This document shows, one piece after another, positions 38,481 through 50,255 of a DNA stretch of 64,000 bases. Source of the stretch: Stichopus chloronotus (Eukaryota > Echinodermata > Holothuroidea > Aspidochirotida > Stichopodidae). The notes under the pieces are model-generated. The model had not been told where the DNA came from and made no database searches. It saw only the letters and a list, made by a program, of their open reading frames with translations. Both the position numbers and the translations under genes were made by a program. The DNA lies in NCBI GenBank assembly GCA_021234535.1, contig CM037837.1:5806218-5870217 (forward strand). The letters are read 5' to 3'. Position 1 is the first letter of the stretch. Each line of letters opens with the position of its first letter.

Positions 38481-39151
38481 ATATTCAACACAAAACAAAG
38501 AGAGGAAAGGGAACCTGAGGCAAGGAAAGAAAATGGTTTTCATGATTTCAAGATGAGCACCGAGATTCCAGAAATATTCCAAAGAAGAAAGAATCCTTAG
38601 GGCATGAGAGAAAAACTTACTTGGTGTCTGCAGATGACAAACATTTGGGAAGCAAACACTTAGGGGGTTCAGAGGTTACCAAGTCTTACTGCATGAGTAA
38701 TGAGAGAGGTGTGGTATTCATGTGGAGAGAAGTAAATTAGGACCAAAGCAAATAGTGAAGAATATAATTTTCATTATTCCATCCAAACCATACAACAATA
38801 AAAAACAAAGAATAATCACATAAGACAAAAAGAAATGCAGACTTTAATTTCTCGGCGCTTTTGACACAAACGCCAGCAACAAACACACTTTTTCACAGAC
38901 TCTCAGCACAGGCAAACATTTCACAGATCTACCGCCCCCCATGACTCTCAGGTCAATGTCCCATTTTGTTCTCGCTGAGGGAGAGAGCATAATAGGTAAT
39001 TAATGACAGCATTTATGCAATGTGACTCTACGAGTAAGAGCAGGGGGAAAAAAAAAAAATTAATCTCCAAACTGTGCACAGAAGAAGCAGCTCCTCATCG
39101 GCAGATTTTGAAGCGATGAAATAAAATGTCACTCTCACGGAAGAGGACATA

Positions 39152-39174
39152 AAAATTAATCTGAGATTAATTTT
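39152..39174. promoter_or_regulatory. Perfect palindrome with paired TAATC homeodomain cores
   Basis: AAAATTAATCT, one G, then AGATTAATTTT form an exact inverted repeat with 11-base arms. Each arm contains TAATCT (a K50 homeodomain core, as bound by Otx-type factors) and ATTAAT. Another TTAATCTCC lies 90 bases upstream. The surrounding 38850-39250 region has no repeat and is a candidate intronic enhancer. Confidence 0.4.
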
Positions 39175-39805
39175 GCCTGGATGTAAATCATGTGTTCATG
39201 TTCAACAAGCAGGCTACAGCGGTTTCCGTCAGAAGCGTACAAGATTCCCAGGGCAACGCTTCAAAATGTGGTATTGAAGAGAGTGGGGGGCTTAGAAAAG
39301 GAAAGAAATTGACAAAGAGTTAAATAAAAAATCTTGACATCTAAAGACAGTCAAGTAGTTATAGTAATATTCTAGGCAGACTTCTTCAAAAGCAACCAAA
39401 ACATATCCTGGAAATGGTATGACTAGAAAATGGCCACAGAGCAAACCTTCAACAAAAACATTCTCCAGACGGCAGGAAATGGCATTAAAATTGAAAGCAA
39501 AAATTTCAAAATTATTTAAACCTTTCGCTTAAAGATTAAAGGGATCTAACATCAATCAGAAGTTTGGCTCTTCAGTCATTTCCTATTCAAACTGTAAACT
39601 TTCTAGGATGCATGTTAAATTAGGAGAATCTTTCTCCAAACTAACTTTTCCTTTGCCATTCCATGCCATACTGTACCATGCCATTCCAAATGGCATCATC
39701 AAGGTATCTGTGGTGCTACCATCAGTAGAAAGGTACAGTATGACATCATCATACACTCAGCACATCAGTGACTAGATACACACACATACCCACACAAAAT
39801 TGCCA

Positions 39806-40065
39806 TATGCTACAATCTTGGACAAAATACCGTGGGAAACCCCGCGCCCTCGTTCAGTGTCGGCTGTAGGATTGCTGTTCAAAGGGTACATTCACTTCTA
39901 TAGCGTAACATTGGAAAGGAGCGCGGGGTTTCATGTTATCCTCTCACCTCAACTTCAGTATTATATTTGCAACTTACGACAAAATGCCCCAACAATTTTG
40001 TCCAAGGTTGTAGACCATGGTCAATACGGTAATGCATAGGTTTTGTGAGGTGAGGGAGTATGCGC
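39806..40065. repeat. Compound hairpin plus GAGGTGAGGGAGTATG module
   Basis: CTACAATCTTGGACAAAAT near 39810 pairs with ATTTTGTCCAAGGTTGTAG near 39995-40013. Inside these, GGAAACCCCGCGCC pairs with GAGCGCGGGGTTTC. The outer right arm runs straight into ACCATGGTCAATACGGTAAT and the GAGGTGAGGGAGTATG module. It lies in the 10.5-kb intron of the main gene. Confidence 0.6.
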
Positions 40066-41340
40066 CTTGAATTTTAAAATATTATGATGCAACTCAAAAT
40101 GATCGTACTTACAAAGCTGTTGATAACACATGAAACCTTTATCTATATAGTTCTTCATTTCAAAAGCATACCTAGGCATATTTTTTTGTTAAGTGCGATC
40201 GACAAACAAAAACGAGGAAACGTGATTTAAATGTGCCTTGAAAAAATCTTGAATCCACCACTCACAAAAAGTCGTTTCTTCCCAGTGATAAGGAAATATG
40301 CAACCGGAAGGGTGGTTAGAGTATTTGCTACACTCCCACTATGTTAGGATATCACTTACTTAAAATGTTTTGAAGGATGCACACAATCTTATCTGTTTCT
40401 TTTCACAAAACTTTTTGCACATTCCAACTTCAAAAATGTATGTAATAGTTTTTACATGACATAGACAACATTTCATGGAACATTCAAGTTTTGAAGTAAC
40501 ATCGATCATTTTACTTTGAACAAACTTGAATCCTGCTGAATTGTTTTCACCAAATTACAACGCAGTCTCTTACTTTGAGGCTGACCATTGACCATGAAAG
40601 AAATTTGGCAAAACCCCCCGGTTATGGATTCTGTTACCTAAAACGTGCTACTGAAACGACAACTGGGTTCTTTGAAAACAGAGAGAAAATTAACGGGAAT
40701 AAAAGAGTTGCGGACAGAATTTGTTTCTTTGAAGGCAGAAAATCATTGGCCCTAGCATCCATTTATGGTGCTGTGCTTTTTATTTAAATGGATTAAATAC
40801 ATCTTAAAATCAAGGCAGTGGGTAGGGGATCATATCATCTAGGTAGGGATGATCTTGCTGCAGTGCATTTTGTATATAGGGGATTAGCAAAGGTTACATG
40901 GTGATTAAAAAACCACAGTTTGTTCCCTGACTTTAAGCAGTCGAAAGGCGTCACATTACGACATTTGAAAGACTGTGTAAGTTTATGCAGAATGTCTGTT
41001 TGAATCTGTGGCAGAATTGGGCTCCTTGGCCTTTACGCAGCCCACCGTTTGCTTACAGTACATTTTAACATGACAGCACTAATCTCGTCACAATGATTAA
41101 TATAATGTTCAAGACAATTTCAGAAGATTCGTAATTTGTGACACACTTCCCCGCTATCCTTAAAAAGAAAGCAAAAAAGACAGTGTAATAGGCCTCTCTC
41201 AAAGCAGACGGCTCATCAGTTCTACACAGTTCAATAACAACACTTCAATCATCCAGTTTTGTTGCAAATTGCACTATTACAGGAAAATCAGGGAAGCTTG
41301 GAATCAAAAAGGATGCATACAGCAAAATCTCCATCTGCTT

Positions 41341-41397
41341 AAGGAGGGTAACCCTCCTTAAGAAGAGTAACCCTCATTAAGAAGGGTAACCCTCCGA
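41341..41397. repeat. Three tandem near-palindromic units
   Basis: Units of 18-19 bases: GGAGGGTAACCCTCCTTAAG, AAGAGTAACCCTCATTAAG and AAGGGTAACCCTCCGAC. Each unit is almost self-complementary around GGGTAACCC. Confidence 0.7.
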
Positions 41398-44250
41398 CAG
41401 GGGAGAACCCCCCATCTAAAGGATGGTACTGTAACTCTCAGGCCTGCAAATCAGGTTAAACTGTTTTCAGCAATCACACCATGCCAAGAACAGAATCCAG
41501 GCAGAAAGCATTCAGGATGTTCTTCAGTTGTCAAGTACGGCCACTGGGAATCATTCAGTGCACAAGTGTGTGCCACAATTAATCTTGGCAGAAGTACAAG
41601 TAACCTACAACATTCTAGATGGATATTACCGCCATGAGCAAATTGCACCGTGTTCACATTGAAGCACAAGCACACCTGGCAAAAATCATGAGTGACTAAA
41701 AAAAGAAAAATAAGGCCGGGTTCCATCCCCTTCTCATCTCCCATTCCCGATTGGTGGATTGTGATAATCCTTTCCTATCAAGCATTATACAAAATGATCA
41801 AGACTGTGTGTGCATTACCGAGCTTCCTTTGCTTGTGGTATGTAGCTTCGAGAGGTGGTAGCATTGGGGAAGGGGGATGGCAAGAAGATAGGAGTGAAAA
41901 TGGATTCAGTGTAAAAAATCTTCATCACACCAGACCGGGACATTCTATGCAGTGTATGAAGACCATCAAACAAAAATACATTAAAAAAGTGGACAATCCC
42001 TGAGACTACAAGCCATCACTGGTAGCAACTAGCAAGCATTGCGTGCATTGCATCAAATTCTGTGCTGCTGCACTGAGTAACGTTTACGATCCAAGCACCG
42101 AATCTCGATCCTAAGCTGGACAAATCATGCCAGAACCTCTGCTGTTAAATTGCAGCAGTAATTTCTGCTCTAATAATTTCAGTTAGAACCTTTTCATCAC
42201 TGAGGCCCAATTCATTGGTGTTGAACTTGTAACAAACAAGAAACAAACTCACTTAAAAGAAAGTTTGCGGATTGCTTCATTATAATCTGATAGTCTTTTC
42301 ATCAACTTAAGAAATGAAAAGTGTGAAAGTAAAGAGAGAACCCTCTTCCCCTGTCCCCACTCATAGACTTTTTTGGGGGGGATAGTATGACATTGATTTC
42401 AGAGTTCACAATTCAAATCATATCTATGTTGAAACAGACATGGGAGCCTGCCAACCAGTCACTCACTGTCGAGGCCGGTGAACGTTGCCTGCCATGTGGC
42501 AGATACCAGACAGCAAGGATACCAGACAAAACATATCAAGTGTACGGAAATTCAATTAAATGAACATTTCCAGTTCTCAAAAATGAGAGGACAGAACACT
42601 GAATCGATCGTCTCACGAATAAGCTGGAAAAGTGGCCAAAAAAATGTAGCACTCCAAATGAGCGAGGAGACACGCTCCACTGATGTGCCACAGTTTGATG
42701 ACTGTTGCTATGGAGATGTTGATGCCATTGCTATATATTGGTCTGGCAGAGCTTTAGGGTGCTCAGCAAGTTATGACTGCAGAAGCAGTCAAACAAATTT
42801 GATTTATTCCCCTCCATCACTATCTGATCTTTTAAAGATATAAATATTCCTGTAATCACTCGTCTGAAAATAATAACATGGAGAGAAGAATGACACAATA
42901 ATTGGTAACCAAATTAGACATTACAGATGCAACAATCTGTATGCACTGTCGCTAAGAGCAGTCCTACAGAACAAACCTCAGTACTGGCAAAATTTCAAAA
43001 GTGAGGGCACTCTTTCACTTTTACTTGCTTTGCATATAAAATTGGAAAAGAAAAAAGAAGGACTTGGGGAAAGAATTCTTTTAGTAATCATTCTCCTTCA
43101 TGAAGCATACATATAGGACAGAGAATGCAAAGCTGAATTCATTCACAATATGAGGCACTGGGTGGGTAAAAAGATGGACAATGCCTGGGATACATCTGTA
43201 AACCTGATGATGACATATGTTACAGTGTGTCTGGAAATCATACTTTTCAACTTCATGTTTATTCAGTAAAAAATGAGTCTCGATGAATTTAATAAAATTT
43301 TTGCTCCAGATCATGCTCTAGTTTAATAAAGGGGAAGCAAATTCCTTTACTCCCTCAATCAATACAGACAACTAATAGACAACTAGAAGCAAAATACAAG
43401 TTTTTCTCATTACATCTTGAGAAAGAAAACATGGCAGGTTAAGTCATTTGTATAAATAACAAACAAAAGCAAACTCTCAGTGATTAAAAGGATTCATATA
43501 AGTACAAAATATGTCACATTTTGGAACCTGAAATATAACAGTTAAAATATGTATTCCTTTGTTTGTTTCAGTTAAGTTCACTTCAATAACCAATGGAATA
43601 CAGACAGAGATAAAATGACTCCAGTACAGGCATTCCCTTTAGTGAATTTAATGATACCAAGGACGGCACGGAAGGATCAAACTGTCTATTCTCTAACAGA
43701 GGGCAGCATTCAACTTTTAACTTTATCAAATGAGTTCACATTGCTTCAAACCTTCCCCTCTGGTTGAGACAGAGGGATTCCCACACAGCTCTCTGAGACA
43801 TTCTAATAAGAAAGCCACATCATTTAAAAGCAGATTATAAGATGTGAAAAGAAGCTGTTCAATTTATAAACAACACCACTTTAACGTCACACAGAAAAAT
43901 TGGAATGAAAAGAAAAACATTTCTCTATGCCCAAAGATGTACCATTTTCTGAGGTAATTAAATATCATCTGTAAAAAATATATAACAGTCTCTTTAACTC
44001 AAGGTTTATTTAAGTTGGAGAAAATCCATTCAATACACTTCCACGTAAAGCTATTTATACCACAAACATATCCGACTGAGTCTGACTTGACGGTGTTCAC
44101 GTCCCATGGCTCAGGTCTGAAACACAGAGGAATTGTTACCATATTTACTGAAGTGCTATAGGAATGGTAAGCAGGAGAGCAGAAGTTGTGTAGGGACAGG
44201 TTGAGTGATAATTGGAGTTGATGTCATGTGATACAGTCACTAACCTTTAC

Positions 44251-44400
44251 CTTGGAGACAGGTTTCTGTAATTCTTTAGCTTTCTCCTCCAATCTCTTGG
44301 CCATTGCCGCCAATTCCGCGTTCCTCTCCCTGAGTTTTCTAATCTTGTTGCCGGTCTGTCTCTCTGCTTCTGAGTTACTGTCTGAATCTTGCTTCTTCAT
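44251..44400 (-). CDS. Exon encoding a short coiled coil
   Basis: This is a 150-bp exon of 50 codons, phase 0-0. The acceptor is strong (CTCTACTTGCAG before ATGAAGAAG) and the donor is TCCAAG followed by GTAAAGG. Residues 1-17 are polar (MKKQDSDSNSEAERQTG). Residues 18-45 form an uninterrupted amphipathic helix containing KLRERNAELAAMAKRLEEKA, with hydrophobic residues at heptad positions and many Glu, Lys and Arg, so a dimeric coiled coil is expected. The coding sequence is clearly more G+C-rich than its flanks. Similar short coiled coils occur near the N-termini of several synaptic and cytoskeletal scaffolds, for example RIM-binding proteins, but nothing here is diagnostic. Confidence 0.88.
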
Positions 44401-47400
44401 CTGCAAGTAGAGGTATTATTCATGAAACCAGAGAAGTTCCATTTTAGGTCCTTTTTTTATATTTTCTGAAGTAGGGAACTTTTTCTTTCCCATCTCAAGT
44501 TTAACAGGAAGATGGATATAACTTTGGGAACTTGATTGACCTTTCAGATAAAAAACCAATGTGAATCTCATCTTACGTATACAATATCTCTGGGATGGGT
44601 GAGTCTCCTGCCCTAAAGAGGAGACAGGAGTTGCTCCTCCTCTGATACAAGAAGTGATAACAATGCATAATGCAGACACATTCTTCAAGAAGGTAACAGA
44701 GGCCTCACTGAATCTATGAATGTCATTTCAAACTTTTAATGTTGACTTAATAAATAACAGCCACAGATGTCTCTTTATCCATTACTGCGTCTATCAGATG
44801 AAATAAGGGACATTAAACTCTCTTCTGAGGGTAAGAGCAACCACCTGGTGATGCAAACATCAAGGACCTCTCTGCATCACACAAATATTTGTGAAGATTG
44901 ATGAACTCATTCAAATTATGGAAATTGGACAAAACTGCGAGAAGTTTTGGTGAAGGCCTTGGCTGCAAATTCATGATGTCTACTACTTCATGATGTATTC
45001 TGCATTACAACTGCTGGTTTCTAAAACTGCAGTGTTTGGAGAATTCACCTTGACGCTCCGACAACTGTTCAAGTCCTGTTATTAGAATTTCCTGGGAGGA
45101 TGGGGAAGCACCTGAGTGAGAAAGATACCTATTGGAATACAAACTGCAGCATTGGTCATCCTATCCAAGTTCATTCACAATGGTTTGAACATTGAAAATA
45201 TTGCAAAAATGAAACCTAAAAAAAAACCAATAATTAAATTGCTATCATGTAGTGTTGGAAACATTGAGATAACTGCTCCAATGCGTTGTAACTAAGGCCA
45301 CAGCACTGATGTAGAGAATGCCATTCAAAACATATTACAACCAATCGCTGCAGACTTGGCTCAAAAACAGATATCAGATGATGATGCAACTCTAACTGCA
45401 CTAACTCACCTACCTGCAATCTTTTCTTCCTTTGTTTTCACTCCCTCTCAAGCAAATATACTATCCCTGATGCTTGAAAGTATGAATTAGTACATAAAAA
45501 TCAAATCCTATTCAGAAACCTTTTTAAACGCACACCCACATGTACTGTAGTACACACAGTCGGCAAACCTATAATTTTGGAAAGGTTTAACATTCAAGGC
45601 TTTTAAAGTTTTCACTGCAGTTTCACTGCAGTGTAAAGGAAGAACAGAAATGCGATGGTTTTTGTTTGACAGCCAATGGCACCAGTTGCCATTATCTCCA
45701 ATACAAAGTTGATTATTCATGACAATGTGACATTGAATAAGTCAACACAGGAAGGGGGGGCAATTCATTCCTCTTCTTCCCCCCTATCAGTGGCAGCATA
45801 CCTCTCAAAACCAAGATAACATGATAAAGAGACCTATTTGCAATGAATATGAGATATTCTGTCCACTTTCTGTACTTGAAAGCCACCATTTTTGTTGGGA
45901 AACAATTCTACAAAATATGATTCAAATTACTCACCTGCCTCCAGTTTTTTTGTTGTTGTAAAGTTGCCCAGTTCCACAGAACTGTAGCTATGTAGTGATA
46001 TTGACATTGATTAACCATAGATGCACATGGTCTACTGTACACCCCTGCCCCAAGCACTAGTGATGGGATTTGTGTATCAGTCTTAACTTCTTTCACTGCA
46101 AACCCACCTACTTTTCTTCTTGTCCTTGATGAACTTTTGAAATTTTTCCTTGATGAACGTATATTACAATGTCAAAAACATAATTCTTCAGATCTCAAAT
46201 CAGTGCAAACAAACTAAAGTACGTCATACTAAGATACTCTACAACAAGCATGTTGATTAGCTGTTGGCCCATGCAGTCATCTTCTTGTTGATGTTGTTTC
46301 ATTGTCCTATTCCGCTTTCCTTCCGCGAGAAATTTCATGGGCCAAACAAGTTTGGAAGATTTTGCAGTTTCTTTGCTAGTTATGTTCGAGTCAGGAAATG
46401 CATGCATTCAGAAACTTCAAACTTTGAAAGCATGTTTCAACTTAAGTTCTCATTCTGAAAAGAATGACCCTTCAGGAGAAGGATTTGAAAAATGAAACTT
46501 TTATGAAGGTGTTTGCCTCTGGTTGTTGAGAGCAGTGACTGAACAAAGGACAGAGGAAGATACAACAATGTAGGTAATGAAAAAGTGTGTCGCTTATCAA
46601 CCAAAATCACTGTACAAAAAAAAAAAAATGTCATGAATGATGGCGCTATTTCACATTGCTAAAATTTTGTTGTGCAACAGCATATGTTCATGTGAATGAG
46701 ACTGCATTTCACAGTCAAGTGAGATACTCTAAAAACTTGAAATGGTGTGAAATATATTTACATTGGCCCAACACAGTGAGGCAAAAGCAATAAGAGTGAT
46801 TTGGTTGATGTAGGGAGTGATGATAACTCTGCAGAGGCAAATTGGCACAACCTTGTGATATTTACTTGATCACCTTCCCAGCTACATGAATGACACGGAA
46901 TGCTGATCATGTATGAAGAGACAAGACAAATTCACTTCACAAGAAGAGAAAGAAACGATGGAAGATTTCACGCCCCCACATGACATGATCCTGTACCATA
47001 ACATCCTACTCATTAAAATTGTTTTGGAGGTTTGTTGTCAAATATGTGATATTTTTGTCCGGCTTGTTGAGCATTGCCTAAAGTGATATGACCTTTTGCA
47101 AAACTAAAATATCCTCACCAGCTGCTGTACTTGTATTAGATTGCCCATCAAATGTTCCCTAGCAAACAGTTCTTTATAGATTCCAAAACTGTTGTCTCAT
47201 TTTTACATACATCATACCCAAACCAGCCTGAAAATCCACTGCAAACCAGCGTTCGTAATGATTCCTATAAAATTTGAGGCCATTACTGAAACACATCTGC
47301 TAGCTAAAACGTACCGCTAAAGCAACGTTTTTTTTTCTCAAATTGCTTTGATGATTTGAAACATGCTCTAGGGTGAAGGCTTTTATGGGACATGTTGGGA

Positions 47401-47572
47401 GATTCTAAATAGGATGAAAATGTTCTCTTCAACATCACATCTAGTAAACCATCAATAATGCATTAAAAACTGCACAGTTGACTGATCATCAAAATGTGTA
47501 TACTGTACATGTATAACAGTGCATTTCATTGAGGGCATCTGATTAAGTATTGAATAAATATCATACAGAAAA

Positions 47573-47605
47573 AAGGATGGATGGATGGGTGGATGTGTGG
47601 GTGCA
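47573..47605. repeat. GGAT tetranucleotide microsatellite
   Basis: GGATGGATGGATGGGTGGAT is followed by GTGTGGGTG. Confidence 0.85.
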
Positions 47606-47730
47606 AATTTTCACAAAACCCCACACTCAAAGCACAAAGGGGTGGCAGACTACACAGGAGACCCTATTCCACTCTTAGGGAAGACAGCATTATAGGGGGG
47701 TGGGGTCAAGTGGGTTTCCAACAGTCTTGG

Positions 47731-47785
47731 CACTGGTAGATAGGAATGCAGTTTTTGTGGTCAGACAGGTAAGTGAGAAGTGAAC
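47731..47785 (+). repeat. Single copy of the donor-carrying repeat
   Basis: CACTGGTAGATAGGAATGCA then GTCAGACAGGTAAGTGAGAA matches 17108-17155 and 58121-58177. It sits within 10 bases of the donor of the exon at 47902-47795, on the opposite strand. Confidence 0.55.
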
Positions 47786-47794
47786 ATATTTTAC

Positions 47795-47902
47795 CTCTTT
47801 CTTTGAGTTTCTTCTCAAGTCCTTGTTTGATGTTATCCTTATCTCCCCTCCTTCTGATCCTGAGGTAGTCCTCTTTATGGCTTCTTTTTCCCCTTCATCA
47901 AT
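47795..47902 (-). CDS. Exon, charged Lys/Arg/Glu segment of main gene
   Basis: This is a 108-bp exon of 36 codons, phase 0-0. The donor is GAG followed by GTAAAATATG. The acceptor I chose (CTTTTCTTGAAAAAG) has a modest pyrimidine tract, so the 5' boundary is the weakest of the core set. The peptide begins IDEGEKEAIKRTTSGSEGGE and ends LRRNSKKE. It is highly charged and contains RRNS, which fits a basophilic-kinase phosphosite pattern. Just left of its donor, at 47731-47785, lies a copy of a dispersed repeat on the other strand that carries its own GT-AG-like donor. Confidence 0.68.
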
Positions 47903-49557
47903 CTTTTTCAAGAAAAGTCAGAGATACTTTTAAGTGTTAAATGAACCTACCATTCCTTAAACTGATTCACAAAAACTTTGGAACAAAGAAAAAAATACGA
48001 TGTTGCTGATGAACATGGAGAGTAAAAAGAAATTTCTGACAAACAAAAGCATCAAAGAGATGCAGTCAATCACAGAAGGAAAACAAGTGAAGTCTAGGAT
48101 GGAATATGGGCCTACTGAGGCTTCACTAAAGCATAAAAGGTTGCTGTTTTGTACTAACTAGCAACAGTGCAATAGCTATTTAGAGAGAATATACAAAGAT
48201 TGTAGGACATAGAAATTGTCACTGAAATAATAAAGTTCCAAAGTTTTCAAAACATGGGCGGAACTCTAATACTGCATTCCCACAAACACAGTCTTGCTTC
48301 ACGCAGACCAACGCAGGGCAACAGCAAATAAGCCCATGTGAACAAGTTAACTCCGACCATAGCAGAACTTGTGACAAAGGTCCCACACTGTATCTCTTAA
48401 CCTTTTACAATGCCACTGGTCAGTTCAGTTGTCAAATGGAAAACTGTCAACCAGTAAGTTCATGTTCAGAAATGCTGATGGATGTGTTTAAGCAAAGCCA
48501 TGATTTTACTGATAACAAATGGATTGACAGGCTTTTTGAGTTTTGACAGATTTATGTAAGCTATAAACACATGTCTGGCATAATGCAAACCCTGTGACAT
48601 TTACCATGCTCTTGCAGCTTGTTTGCTCTTTCGATATAGGTACAAATGATTACGGAACAATCCCAAAGATGCACAACCTTTACTTTTTCTCTATGTAGTT
48701 TCATGCTAAACATGGTTAGAATACCAGTGTTTTTCAACTTAAATGCTTAGTACTGTACTGCAAATGCACCAGAACCCTAGTTATATATACACATTACATA
48801 CGACATAGAACGCTATGGAAACAAACGTGGTAGCACCCAAGTAATCTCTGCTGTGAGTTCATCTGGCTGAAGATTCATAGGACACTGGACAAAAATGTGA
48901 TCACAAGCAAATGATTTTCATTTCATTCAACCAGCTATTTCATGCATTTCTACTTTTGTTCATTACTCTAAAGACTGACATGAAAATATCTCGCTTTTTA
49001 ATAGTAATTGCTCTAATCAATAAGGTAATAACACTAAAAACAAATGTGTACTTAGGCTAATGTCCAACATGATATCAGCTATGTGTCACATGAATGGTAG
49101 CTATATGTTCGCTACTGCAGGTAACCTCGTTCACATTCCAAACAAGGGTAAATATACACCCTGTGTTCTGAAATACAGCGCACACGACAGACAACATAGG
49201 TTATACGGCCATCAGTGCTTGCAAAGAACCGTATTCTTCATAGAATATTACGTACATAGCTTTGCAAATGGCATTTCTTCATTTCTTCAAATATGGTTTT
49301 AAGACCACCTGGTCAGTCACAACACACACATGCATGTAATATATATTATTTCTCACTGCGACGGAAACCCGACAGCAACAATCGACAAAAATCAACCACA
49401 GTCTCAAATCCCTTAGGAGAAATTATTTACGCCCCATTAACTTAGTTCAGGTAATGTTACCCTGATCCAATCTTGGAAAAAGGTCTCAATCACGTGGATA
49501 GGTTAACCTAACGGTGGAGCGGGACCGTGTTTGTGGGAACGGGCCGTAAGTACTCAC

Positions 49558-49662
49558 GTGTGACACGTCCGTCTGATCTTCAGATGAATGCTTTCGTAAT
49601 CCATTGGTAGGAGTGTTTTGTTCCCCGTCAGTCCTGTTATCTTCCTCTTTGAGTTGAGCCAT
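49558..49662 (-). CDS. Exon, N-terminal acidic segment of main gene
   Basis: This is a 105-bp exon of 35 codons, phase 0-0. The acceptor reads TTACATTGTAG directly before ATGGCTCAAC, and the donor is CAC followed by GTGAGTAC. The peptide starts MAQLKEEDNRTDG and is acidic and polar (Asp, Glu, Thr, Asn), so probably disordered. Because an ATG sits exactly at the acceptor, this may be the first coding exon after a non-coding leader. Equally, the Met may be internal and joined to the MTE exon at 54551 or the exon at 54832. The surrounding 150 bases are richer in G+C than the introns on either side. It joins in frame to the exon at 47902. Confidence 0.72.
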
Positions 49663-50247
49663 CTACAATGTAAAGAAAAAAAGGTTCTGCCCTTAATTAT
49701 GTAAGAAACTTAAAACAAATACAACGCTTAGTGTGAATTGGATTTCCACATTTGTCTTATCTACAAGGTATAAAAATTACAGCAGAATTAGGGAGGACTT
49801 TTTCCAGTCACTAGTACCTTTTGTTGGTTTGCTTAAGTCTTCATGTTACCCTTACATACATACAGGTAATCACACAAATCAAGCAACCAGGATACAGAAT
49901 GCATAGGGTTTTGGTATAATATATCACTGAAACATGTGTAAAATCAAACTTAGGCATAATTGGTATGGCAAACTTTACACTGACAAGTATATGCGCTAAA
50001 TGGGATGCAATCAGTCCAATTGGTTCAAATTTTGAGATATTGTTTTAATGTATTTTGGACCATGATCCAAGCTGACCTTTTCAGCTTTTTGTAGTCAAAA
50101 TAAAGGGCCAACTTGACAAGGGTACTGATTTGCTATCAGTTATGTTTTGAGAGTGAAAGAACCAACAAAATTGTCACAGCTGGCATTTAAAGTTGCTCTC
50201 TCAGATTTTGACAAGTGGAAGGATACCAGCATGTGGCAAAACTTTGG

Positions 50248-50255
50248 GGGAAGAT
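50248..50255. repeat. Left 8-bp target-site duplication of the hAT-like element
   Basis: GGGAAGAT directly precedes CAGTGGCGG. The identical octamer follows the right terminus at 51254-51261. Confidence 0.85.

Larger units (their letters stand above)
33723..44250 (-). other. 10.5-kb intron of the main gene
   Basis: It separates the coiled-coil exon from the long disordered exon. It contains a polypyrimidine patch at 35310-35410, the MITE at 37012, the dispersed repeat at 37598, the truncated MITE at 38195, the palindrome at 39152, the compound hairpin at 39806 and the tandem palindromes at 41341. No internal phase-0 exon was found. A 121-codon plus frame at 42478-42843 has no supporting signals. 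Confidence 0.6.

Noticed and set aside
42478..42843. 121-codon plus-strand frame in the main intron
   Set aside because: No start context, no splice sites and no recognised domain.
44251..44400. Assignment of the main gene to the RIM-binding protein family
   Set aside because: Only a generic coiled-coil resemblance. No SH3 or FN3 domains are seen in the window, so no symbol is given.
45415..45460. Minus-strand block ending CAG followed by GTAGGTGAGT
   Set aside because: A good donor, but the only exon is about 31 bases and would break the phase-0 chain.
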